13,389 nucleotides of DNA from an uncultured Clostridia bacterium (GTDB taxonomy: Bacteria > Bacillota > Clostridia > Christensenellales > UBA1242). Below are positions 6,816-13,389 of this stretch, piece by piece. A program made the position numbers and the translations under genes. The DNA is taken from contig CANQCE010000019.1 of NCBI GenBank assembly GCA_947589655.1, positions 1 to 13,389 on the forward strand. Reading direction: 5' to 3'. Positions within the stretch are counted from its first letter, which is position 1, and every line of letters begins with the position of its first letter. Under the pieces are notes generated by a model. That model saw only the letters and a program-made list of their open reading frames with translations, searched no databases and was not told where the DNA came from.

Positions 6816-6891
6816 TGGTCGGGGTGATGAGATTTGAACTCATGGCCTCACGGTCCCGAACCGTGCGCGCTAGCCACTGCGCTACACCCCG
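6816..6891 (-). tRNA. tRNA-Pro, anticodon CGG
   Basis: A full cloverleaf reads on the minus strand. The acceptor CGGGGTG pairs with CACCCCG, and the D arm is GCGC-AGTGGCTA-GCGC. The anticodon stem CACGG/CCGTG encloses loop TTCGGGA, giving anticodon CGG, which reads CCG (proline). The T arm is ATGAG-TTCAAAT-CTCAT. Discriminator A is followed by an encoded CCA. The 5' end at 6891 lies 25 bp after the stop of the YwaF-like gene and no separate promoter is evident, so co-transcription with that gene is possible. Confidence 0.96.
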
Positions 6892-6893
6892 TT

Positions 6894-6922
6894 AAATAAA
6901 ACTGCGTACGGCAGCTTTATTT
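6894..6922 (-). terminator. Weak hairpin at the end of the YwaF-like gene
   Basis: AAATAAA and TTTATTT arms flank a CTGC/GCAG core with one mismatch and a GTACG loop. The gene's TAA lies in the first arm on the minus strand. There is no long T tract after it, and the tRNA 5' end follows within 3 nt. It may attenuate, aid tRNA 5' processing, or do nothing. Confidence 0.35.
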
Positions 6923-7630
6923 GTTTTCTTTTTTCACAAAAAGGCGGCGACCGCTTTTTCTTAGCCTTACATATTCAATAATCAAAAGTGCACCAAGGTG
7001 CAGTAGCAAAAACAAAAACCCTGTGAAATACCATGTGAAAATTGTGCCTTCAATAAGTGGCTCGTGGATATACATTGCATCGCCAAATTTAAGCGCTGTT
7101 ATCAAGAACACGCCAAAACTCATCATAACGCACAGCCCAAGTGGCAACCACGCCCACCTTTTAATGCTAGGGCGCATATAGCCAGTGGCAAGCACCGTTA
7201 CGCACAAGAAGAACATTACTGTGTGATGCACTAGACCAGTGATTGTAAGCGGATAGAATATAGATGCCGCCTGCCCAATGAAATCTGGATAAATCATCGT
7301 CAAAAATCCGCCCAAAAGCCCACAATAGATTATCCAATGCCAAATGCCTGCATCCTTTTTGGCAAAAAGCCCAATTATCGCAAGCGACAAACTTGAAATT
7401 CCGCAGAAGGTGTTCGGAATAAAACTTAAAGCGCTTTTGTCGCGTATGACAATCAAAATTCTGTTTGCCAATATCCAAACAAGCAAAAATGCAGAATATG
7501 CCTTTATGGCAATTGAAATGGACTTTTCCGTTTTGCAAAACAATTTAATCAAAACCACGCTTGCAACCCCTAAAACAATGACAACAGCCAAATATACCAA
7601 ATGTTGCCAGCCAAAAATTTCTGGATTCAT
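6917..7630 (-). CDS. YwaF/TP0381 (TIGR02206-like) integral membrane protein, related to TMEM164
   Basis: A 237-residue protein with seven predicted helices (about 9-30, 42-62, 71-89, 96-113, 127-149, 160-180, 198-220) and a basic C-terminus (RLRKSGRRLFVKK). Family-like segments are FCGISSLSLAIIGLFAKKD (75-93), HWIIYCGLLGGFLTMIYPD (98-116) and the paired histidines of LVHHTVMFF (133-141), followed by YMRPSIKRW. Most bacterial members have no assigned role. The animal relative TMEM164 is reported to transfer acyl chains onto ether phospholipids, so a lipid role is possible but only inferred. ATG 7630 has AGGAG 7 nt upstream and a promoter close by. Assignment is from motif memory and topology. 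Confidence 0.7.
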   Translation of the reverse strand: MNPEIFGWQHLVYLAVVIVLGVASVVLIKLFCKTEKSISIAIKAYSAFLLVWILANRILIVIRDKSALSFIPNTFCGISSLSLAIIGLFAKKDAGIWHWIIYCGLLGGFLTMIYPDFIGQAASIFYPLTITGLVHHTVMFFLCVTVLATGYMRPSIKRWAWLPLGLCVMMSFGVFLITALKFGDAMYIHEPLIEGTIFTWYFTGFLFLLLHLGALLIIEYVRLRKSGRRLFVKKENK

Positions 7631-7652
7631 AATTTTTCTCCTATTTAAAATT

Positions 7653-7681
7653 ATTATAACTCACATTTTTTCTGAAAGCAA
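7653..7681 (-). promoter_or_regulatory. Sigma-A promoter of the YwaF-like gene
   Basis: TTGCTT (7681-7676) and TATAAT (7658-7653) are separated by 17 bp. Start near 7646 gives a leader of about 16 nt that contains AGGAG (7642-7638). Good consensus and geometry. Confidence 0.7.
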
Positions 7682-7779
7682 CAAAATTGCAGCACTTTGG
7701 TTCAATTTACCTTTCTAAAGGGCAAATGCATAGAAATTTATTGCCAAAGCAGCGTAAAAATTAAAAACTAACATTCAAC

Positions 7780-7812
7780 AAAAAAGTGTAGCGAAGTTAA
7801 AATCGCTACACT
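7780..7812 (-). terminator. Strong intrinsic terminator after the surface-protein gene
   Basis: A perfect 10-bp stem, AGTGTAGCGA (7785-7794) with TCGCTACACT (7803-7812), and an 8-nt loop. On the minus strand it runs straight into a T tract. It ends the ABC permease/surface protein transcript 22 bp after its stop codon. Confidence 0.88.
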
Positions 7813-7813
7813 G

Positions 7814-7835
7814 CCCTAAAACATAGGGATTTTTT
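7814..7835 (+). terminator. Second small hairpin with plus-strand T run
   Basis: CCCTA (7814-7818) pairs with TAGGG (7824-7828), loop AAACA, followed on the plus strand by ATTTTTT. It would stop plus-strand transcription entering the surface gene from its 3' end. The 5-bp stem is short, so this is uncertain. Confidence 0.35.
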
Positions 7836-9993
7836 AAATTTCTTCTTTTTTTGGAATAAGTGCATAGGAGGTTGTTTGGCCTGACGCATTTGTGTTTATA
7901 GGATAAGGATTGCCATTTTCGTCTATGCCAGAGCCGTCACCAAAATCGGTGTTTTTAAGTGTTTCTTTCAGGTTTTCAATGTGTTCTTCTTGTTCTATCA
8001 ATGAAGTGTCGCGATGAATATTGTTAATGTGCCACAAAATATGGTCTGTATTTTTAACAAGATTGCCTTTTTCATCTAAGCCTTTGTATTCACAAAGCAA
8101 ACGAATGTAGTCCGGATTATCGAAAAGTTTGCTCATGTCGCGTGATGTATAATATTCCCCATCCTTTTCTCCGCCATCCGCTTCAACCGTTTTGTTATAT
8201 ACCCATGCAGGCATAATTCCTATAAATTTGAATGCAATAGTAAGGTCGTCACTTTCCTCCACATAACTTTCGCCATCCCAAAAATATGGTTTGTTGGAAG
8301 GGTCTGCGGCAACAATGAATAAAATAGGGTTAACATAGCGATTTCTTATCACTTTGCTAATATCGCCAAAGCCGCCACTGTTCTTGCCAAACCATTCTGC
8401 AAATTTATCGTATGTAAGTTTATCATTCTTATTTTCAATTGCAAAGGAAGCAAAGCCTTCACCATAGCCCTTATCAACGCTTATCTTGCCCAATGTGTTG
8501 TAGCACAATACATCATAAAAACCACTGAAATAGCAAGTCATATTAGTCTTATTTTCCATTGTGATTGCAGCAGAGGATTCAACAAAAACCACATTTTCAA
8601 AATATGCTTTGTCGCCAGGGAACGACAGTTGATAGCAGGTCCAAGAAGCGTATCTGATAACGCTGTTTTTAATATTGCTAAAACTCCCTATTTGGTCTCT
8701 TGTTTCGGTTATTCCCGGTGTTGTCACATCTGGAACGGCATCGTCATAGAAAGTGTTTATTTTTGCCAGATACTGAATGTCGCAATAATAAGCGTGGCCA
8801 ATTCTAAACACCATGAGCTGACTTGCTCGCTTAACTTCGGTTGTTGGATTTGAGCCCATTAAGGTCAAATTATAAATGCCATGGAAGGCCGCACCATCGT
8901 GATATCCGTATCTGGTTGAATCGGTAGTATGCTCAAAAAGATATGTGTTTCTAGCCATCAAATTTATATGGAAGCCATTGCCATAAACTGTTGTTTTGCT
9001 AAGTTTATCCGTTTTAGAAACGCCAGTTACCTCGCGGTCCAAGAACAAACCTGCATTTTCTGCTGCGGTTTTCTTTTCTTGGTTGCCATCCAATTCCCCT
9101 GGGCCATAAAGCGAAGTGTGAAGAACAATTTTATCGTTCTCGTAATATCCATCTGCATCAAAAACATTTACAAGAGCATCTTCGTCATCGTCAACAACAT
9201 TAAAGTTAAAGTGGCAGTTTGTGCCGCCAACAGCACCGTCACCCGCTTCCACTCTCAAAAACGAATAAGCATTTTTGGATGGAATGATTTGTGCATTGCC
9301 GCCTTTATCATCCACAGCGCGTTTTGGTGTTGTCCATGGCTTATCATCAAATGCCCCAAAATAGTTGTTATACACATCCGATTCTGAAAGCCCAGCAAAA
9401 TTTCCAAAGTAAATTCTTGCATAGCCCGGATTGGAATATATATCAATCCAAGTTATTCCATCTGCGTTTTTGCCTTGCTCACCAGAGACAGCGGCACCGC
9501 CAAGGTCACTGGCAAGTTTAAGCACATATTCTTCGCCAGACTTTACAATCACATAATCCATATAACTTTCGCCGTTAAAATATGTAACATTTTCGCCACA
9601 CTGAGTGGTGATAACCTGTTCTGCGCGATTGCCAACATAGCGAGAAAGCGTCCAAGTTATAGTTTCTGGTGCAGCGTTCACTTCGGTTGGCGAAAGGCTG
9701 CTGAGTGCCTTGTAAGGCACTTCCAGATAATCCACCATTTTGCCGTTATAATAACTGTGTTTTGCAAACACCCTCACTTGCTGATAGCCAAGATAAACCT
9801 CGTCTGGATTGGTGCTGTCATAGCCGGTGAACATAATGTTTTTGATATCCACCTTTAACAGTTGAATGCTAACACAAAGTGCTTCCGTGCCAAGTTTGAT
9901 AGTTTTGTTAAAGGTGTTCTCTTTTGCGGCAAACGAAACAACAATTTCCTTTGTGTAAATGTTGTAATCTGCACTCCAACCCTCTGCATCAGA
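7834..9993 (-). CDS. C-terminal part of frameshifted giant surface protein, probable beta-helix region
   Basis: Encodes 719 residues continuing the upstream fragment in a different frame. Coding sense begins at SDAEGWSADYN, about 47 codons before the first possible start (GTG 9852), which has no ribosome binding site; this is therefore not an independent gene. In a repaired protein it would be residues 655-1373. Roughly residues 960-1180 of the whole show short beta-strand/turn periodicity typical of right-handed beta-helices (KTTVYGNGFHINL, FHGIYNLTLMG, FSNIKNSVIRYASW, AYFENVVFVESSAAITM). The C-terminus is acidic, with no LPXTG motif and no closing membrane helix. Function is unknown. A carbohydrate-binding or lyase-like fold is possible, but no catalytic motif is recognised. 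Confidence 0.8.
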   Translation of the reverse strand, partial: SDAEGWSADYNIYTKEIVVSFAAKENTFNKTIKLGTEALCVSIQLLKVDIKNIMFTGYDSTNPDEVYLGYQQVRVFAKHSYYNGKMVDYLEVPYKALSSLSPTEVNAAPETITWTLSRYVGNRAEQVITTQCGENVTYFNGESYMDYVIVKSGEEYVLKLASDLGGAAVSGEQGKNADGITWIDIYSNPGYARIYFGNFAGLSESDVYNNYFGAFDDKPWTTPKRAVDDKGGNAQIIPSKNAYSFLRVEAGDGAVGGTNCHFNFNVVDDDEDALVNVFDADGYYENDKIVLHTSLYGPGELDGNQEKKTAAENAGLFLDREVTGVSKTDKLSKTTVYGNGFHINLMARNTYLFEHTTDSTRYGYHDGAAFHGIYNLTLMGSNPTTEVKRASQLMVFRIGHAYYCDIQYLAKINTFYDDAVPDVTTPGITETRDQIGSFSNIKNSVIRYASWTCYQLSFPGDKAYFENVVFVESSAAITMENKTNMTCYFSGFYDVLCYNTLGKISVDKGYGEGFASFAIENKNDKLTYDKFAEWFGKNSGGFGDISKVIRNRYVNPILFIVAADPSNKPYFWDGESYVEESDDLTIAFKFIGIMPAWVYNKTVEADGGEKDGEYYTSRDMSKLFDNPDYIRLLCEYKGLDEKGNLVKNTDHILWHINNIHRDTSLIEQEEHIENLKETLKNTDFGDGSGIDENGNPYPINTNASGQTTSYALIPKKEEI

Positions 9994-11957
9994 GAAAGTT
10001 CTACAAATTTGTCTCGGCTGCCAACGCCGCCTAAAAACTCTCCGCCAAGCAAAAGTTTTATGGATATGTTGTTTTGAACATTGCTTGGAAGATTGTAAGA
10101 AAGTTTTGCATTTTCTCTAACACTGGCAACAGTGCCCAGGCTCACTTTCCCATTTGAGGTTGTAACATAAAGTTCCATGCCAAAATCTTCAATGCTAGCC
10201 TTTTTAATGTCAAAAGAGATTTCTTGCTCGTCACACTTAAATGCAAGCGATGCCACGCCGTCCATATTTATGGCAATCTCGCCATTTTCCACCAGCGCCT
10301 CTTGCCAATCTGAAGCGTCATTGATTTTGTAAAGCACTTTCTCGCCACGGATTTGCTGACCGTCACTTCTGGTTGGCTTAACCATAAACGACAGTTCGTC
10401 TAAAAGAGTTTTATATTCGCCATTTTGTGTCAGTTGTTGCCCTTCGCAGAACACATTTATGCCCTCTGCTTTTGCCTGCACGCTAACTTCAATCACATAA
10501 GTTTTTGTGCCAACCGATATATAAACCTTTTGCCCACTGCAAACAGCCCTGCTTGTAAGCACAATGGCACCGTCTGTAATTTCCACATTTATGTATGCGT
10601 TTGCTTCCGCTTGAATGGAGAGTTCATTCAAATCCTCCACTTGCAGAGTTATTTTGTCGCCAATGTTGTTAAATTTTATAGGAGTAGGCTCTTGGCTGTT
10701 GGTGGAAAGTTCCTGCCCATCTTGCGTCACTTTTGTTGGAACTTCGCTTGGAGTTTTACTAATTAAAAAGCAGTCTTCATAGGTTTCAATGGAATTCGTG
10801 GTAAAATTATAAACTTTGGCCTGAATTTTTATTTGAATATTCGTATCGCATTCTGGCAAAACACCACCCTCAAATCTGATTTCAAGGTTCTCCTTCATGT
10901 AATCTTCGTCCAGCCAATCACCACTGAAACCGTCTACAAAGCACTCTATATTTGTTATCTCTTGAAAGGCGCCATCAAGATTTCTTGCAAACTGAATTGG
11001 CTCGCTTTCATCCCAACTTTCGTAGGTGATTTCTTTTTCAGTGAACAGCGGCCCAACAAAATAGCCAAAAGTGGAGACAAATTCTTTGCTCAGTTCAATG
11101 GCTGCACCATTGTAATCAGTAACTTTAACAGAGATAGAAACCTTCCCCTCTTTTTTGAAAGTGATAAGCCCATCTGCGTTCACTTCGGCAATGTCGGTAT
11201 TGCTGGAAGAATAGGTTTTTGTAACATAGCAATCTATTGGCTGCAAGGAAAGCTCAGGGAACTGCACGCTCTTTTGCGAGGTGACAAAAAGAGTTCTATC
11301 AAAAATAACATCGTCAAGTTTTGCAAAGCAAGTTATTGTTGCCTCTGCTTTAACCTCGCCGTTAGTATCGTCTTGTGATTTTGCAGTGATTGTGGCTGTT
11401 CCACCACCAACCGCTGTAACTGTGCCGTTGGCGCTAACTTGCAAAACGCCTGGATTGGAACTTGACCAATCCACAGCCTTGTTTTCCGCCTCGTCTGGAT
11501 AAATTTTCACTGCAAGTCGCTGCGATTCTCCCTCATACATCTCCTGTTCGTATGCGCCCATTTTAATAACGTGAACAGATGTATCGGTTATAATAACTTT
11601 TCTTGTTGCGGTTGCCGCCTTGTTCTCTTTGCTTTTAACTGTAATGTAAGTCTCGCCATAGAATATCGGAGTTATAACACCGTCATCGCTGACGCGTATG
11701 ATGCCGTCACTGCTGGTGGAATAAACCAAGTCTTTATTTGAGGCTTTAATAGGAAGAATGGTTATCTCTTTGCCCAAATTGTATGTTGGTGGATTGGCTT
11801 GGTCGTTCATAACCAAAATGATAGCGGAATCGTCAGGGAATTCAATCGACTCCACATAAATGTGTGTAATAAGGCTCATAATCGCACCACTTACAAGCAT
11901 TATTGTAAGCAAGAGCAGTGGCATAATGATTATGGTAGAAATCATAAGTTTTCTCAT
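9855..11957 (-). CDS. N-terminal part of giant membrane-anchored Big_2-domain surface protein (frameshifted)
   Basis: Genuine coding runs from 11957 to about 9996 (654 residues). The last 46 residues of the open frame, to the TAA at 9855, are out of frame. Residues 8-32 form an uncleaved-looking N-terminal membrane anchor. Big_2/Ig-like repeats follow at about 34-124, 129-209 and 215-295; the second is clearest (AVDWSSSNPGVLQVSANGTVTAVGGGTATITAKS). Further beta-rich, Ig-like sequence continues to the break. The start has GAGGTG 6 nt upstream, which also encodes the last two residues of the ABC permease, and only 3 bp separate the genes, so translation is coupled. Likely role: a large extracellular adhesin, binding protein or exporter-associated protein held at the membrane. 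No specific family beyond Big_2 is recognised. Confidence 0.85.
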   Translation of the reverse strand: MRKLMISTIIIMPLLLLTIMLVSGAIMSLITHIYVESIEFPDDSAIILVMNDQANPPTYNLGKEITILPIKASNKDLVYSTSSDGIIRVSDDGVITPIFYGETYITVKSKENKAATATRKVIITDTSVHVIKMGAYEQEMYEGESQRLAVKIYPDEAENKAVDWSSSNPGVLQVSANGTVTAVGGGTATITAKSQDDTNGEVKAEATITCFAKLDDVIFDRTLFVTSQKSVQFPELSLQPIDCYVTKTYSSSNTDIAEVNADGLITFKKEGKVSISVKVTDYNGAAIELSKEFVSTFGYFVGPLFTEKEITYESWDESEPIQFARNLDGAFQEITNIECFVDGFSGDWLDEDYMKENLEIRFEGGVLPECDTNIQIKIQAKVYNFTTNSIETYEDCFLISKTPSEVPTKVTQDGQELSTNSQEPTPIKFNNIGDKITLQVEDLNELSIQAEANAYINVEITDGAIVLTSRAVCSGQKVYISVGTKTYVIEVSVQAKAEGINVFCEGQQLTQNGEYKTLLDELSFMVKPTRSDGQQIRGEKVLYKINDASDWQEALVENGEIAINMDGVASLAFKCDEQEISFDIKKASIEDFGMELYVTTSNGKVSLGTVASVRENAKLSYNLPSNVQNNISIKLLLGGEFLGGVGSRDKFVELSLMQRVGVQITTFTQRKLLFRLPQKRTPLTKLSNLARKHFVLAFNC
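9991..9995 (-). other. Frameshift site in the surface-protein gene (TCTCT run)
   Basis: On the minus strand the text ..GAA CTT TCT CTGATGCAG.. becomes continuous protein (VEL-SDAEGWSADYN) if one CT of the TCTCT run is removed. The whole span 7834-11957 is 4124 nt, two more than a multiple of three. No canonical X XXY YYZ slippery heptamer is in frame nearby. It is a true mutation, a phase-variable site or a sequencing/assembly error. Confidence 0.85.
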
Positions 11958-11960
11958 ACT

Positions 11961-13389
11961 TTACACCTCGATTTTCATATATTTTTTGCTCGCCGTAAAA
12001 TAGAACACAACAAAATTTACAACCGCATAAATCATGCTTGTGGCAATAACAATTAAATAGGCAAATGTTGCACCGTTTTCCATAACCTTTGGCAGCAGTA
12101 ATGCCAGCGTGCCAAAAATAGCGGCAATAACAAGCCCAATCATAAGCATATAGGTTATGTTAATTTCTTCCGGCTCGCCATTTGCCTTTGGCTTAAGGTT
12201 TGGATTGACAAGGTTGAGGTTTATTCCGTTAAACACCAGCCCAAACACGAACAAAATTTGTGAAATCAGCAGCACAATCATCTCCACCGCCCCCAAAAAT
12301 TTGAGAGCAATCAGCACAACGGCGCTAACAAGCAGAGCGCCAATGCTGACAGCAATGTTTAAAGTCCCTTTGATAAAAAGTTGCTTTTTGTAAGACACTG
12401 GCACAAGTTTTGTTATGTAAAAATTTTTGCCTTCAATGCTGAGTATGGCTGCGGCAAACGAGCCAATCATTGCCATAAACACCGAGATGACCAAAACTGC
12501 CGCGCCAAAGTTGATTCCTTTGCCGATTTGCGCCTCACCAACCATGCTTACAAGCCTGTTGCAGAAAAACACCATAACCGGTGTTGAAAGTGCCACCCCA
12601 AGATAGAAGTAAGAATAGGATTTTGTATGTAAAATATCCAAAAATGTGTGCCTTAAAATTGCTTTTCCGCTGGATAAATTGTCCAGTTTAGAATTTCTTG
12701 TGCTAACAAATCCGCCTCCGTCTAACTCTTTGGTGCGGATTTTTTCATAAACAAGTTTGGCTATTACAACCCCAATGCCAATCAGCACAATGCCTGCGCC
12801 AATTATACCACCCAGCCCAAGCCAGAACTTTTCAAAAAAGATGATGTTCCCAAGATAATATGCAGGGTTATAAAATTTGTCCAGATTTGTTAAAAGCGCC
12901 TCCCAAATTTCCAGAGTGCCCTGTTCCCAATTTCTGTGGATAAAAAACTTGGCAAGCACTGTTAAAACATAATAATAAAGTGTAAAAAGCCCTGCAAGAA
13001 GCAGAAAGAATATAACAAGTTTAATTATGTTATGCTTTTTTAAAAGCGAGTTCACATACATTATAGGAATCGCCAAAAACACTGATAATCCAAACGGCAC
13101 AATAGGCATAAATAATGCACCCAAAATAATGCCAAACACAAAACTTACGGTTATGCATTGCATTGCCCAGCCAAACACAAGCATTATTGGCAAAACCAAA
13201 ATGGCGGAGTAAATTGTAAGGTCAATGTAGTTAAGAATAAGATAACTTATGAAAATTTTGAACGGACTGAGAGGGAACCTTGCAGTTATATGTAAATCGC
13301 CCGGCCTATACAATCTGTTAATTTGCATGCCCGTTGCCGCAACTGTCAAGCCTATAATTAAAATTGTTAAGAAAAGGACTGACAATCTC
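11961..13389 (-). CDS. ABC-2-type transporter permease, N-terminus outside window
   Basis: About 475 residues with about eleven predicted membrane helices; the frame remains open to the window edge, so the TTG at 13385 is not a reliable start. Landmarks are a first visible helix ending in INRLYRPGDLHITARFPLSPFKIFISY, a coupling-like segment where 'fast lane' ABC-2 permeases place PxSxxxI, a mid-protein cytoplasmic loop (KIRTKELDGGGFVSTRNSKLDN) and a second PVSYKKQLFIKG segment. The double PLSP/PVSY pattern fits the large two-half 'putative ABC exporter' permeases of about 540 residues, so 60-80 residues are probably missing. An ATPase gene is expected upstream, off the window. The stop overlaps the ribosome binding site of the surface-protein gene. 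Substrate is unknown. Confidence 0.85.
   Translation of the reverse strand, partial: RLSVLFLTILIIGLTVAATGMQINRLYRPGDLHITARFPLSPFKIFISYLILNYIDLTIYSAILVLPIMLVFGWAMQCITVSFVFGIILGALFMPIVPFGLSVFLAIPIMYVNSLLKKHNIIKLVIFFLLLAGLFTLYYYVLTVLAKFFIHRNWEQGTLEIWEALLTNLDKFYNPAYYLGNIIFFEKFWLGLGGIIGAGIVLIGIGVVIAKLVYEKIRTKELDGGGFVSTRNSKLDNLSSGKAILRHTFLDILHTKSYSYFYLGVALSTPVMVFFCNRLVSMVGEAQIGKGINFGAAVLVISVFMAMIGSFAAAILSIEGKNFYITKLVPVSYKKQLFIKGTLNIAVSIGALLVSAVVLIALKFLGAVEMIVLLISQILFVFGLVFNGINLNLVNPNLKPKANGEPEEINITYMLMIGLVIAAIFGTLALLLPKVMENGATFAYLIVIATSMIYAVVNFVVFYFTASKKYMKIEV
11964..11969 (-). promoter_or_regulatory. Ribosome binding site of the surface protein inside the permease gene
   Basis: GAGGTG on the minus strand is both the last two permease codons (Glu-Val) and the ribosome binding site for ATG 11957, 6 nt away. 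This supports translational coupling. Confidence 0.75.

Noticed and set aside
9834..9857. Independent start (GTG 9852) for the downstream half of the surface gene
   Set aside because: No properly spaced ribosome binding site is present, and coding sense in that frame clearly extends about 47 codons upstream.
9990..10012. Programmed -1 frameshifting to join the two halves
   Set aside because: No in-frame X XXY YYZ heptamer is visible (GAC AAA TTT GTA does not fit) and no strong downstream stem was found. A CT gain explains the break more simply.
9862..11378. Several plus-strand frames opposite the surface-protein gene
   Set aside because: They are shadows of the coding strand, with no recognisable motifs or ribosome binding sites.
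13383..13385. TTG as the start of the ABC permease
   Set aside because: The frame stays open to the window edge, no ribosome binding site can be judged, and the protein is shorter than its family at the N-terminus.

Overview
This window is AT-rich, gene-dense bacterial DNA. Strong AGGAGG-type ribosome binding sites, short A/T-rich hairpin terminators, DegV and YwaF-type membrane proteins, an ECF sigma factor and Big_2 surface domains all suggest a low-GC Bacillota (Clostridia-like, perhaps an uncultured gut lineage). That placement is inference; there is no rRNA or other marker to confirm it. All ten stop codons that can be read with confidence are TAA. No phage, insertion sequence, CRISPR array or origin was seen. 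No intergenic gap exceeds about 205 bp.

Plus-strand block, 1-2703: the C-terminal half of an iron-containing alcohol dehydrogenase overlaps a class-3-like aldehyde dehydrogenase. A YhhN/TMEM86-family membrane protein (lysoplasmalogenase family) follows 36 bp later. This looks like one operon and could handle the fatty aldehydes released from lysoplasmalogens. A convergent membrane-anchored XRE regulator (2746-3462, minus) shares a bidirectional terminator with it, and its promoter appears to give a leaderless mRNA. A DegV/FakB-like fatty-acid-binding protein (3656-4516, plus) diverges from the regulator.

Minus-strand block, read right to left from 13389 to 4665: an ABC-2-type permease, cut by the window edge, is translationally coupled to a very large membrane-anchored surface protein with Big_2 repeats at its N-terminus and a probable beta-helix in its C-terminal half. 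That reading frame is broken once, near 9991-9995, by what looks like a 2-nt gain in a TCTCT run. A strong terminator follows. Next come a seven-helix YwaF/TP0381-family membrane protein (related to TMEM164), a tRNA-Pro(CGG), and a two-gene unit made of an ECF sigma factor and a single-pass membrane protein with a large extracytoplasmic domain, a candidate anti-sigma factor and sensor.

The most noteworthy themes are lipid-related genes clustered around fatty aldehydes and fatty acids (ALDH, YhhN, DegV, TMEM164-like), an unrecognised sigma/sensor pair, the coupled ABC permease and giant surface protein with its frameshift, and promoters placed so close to start codons that leaders are absent or very short.
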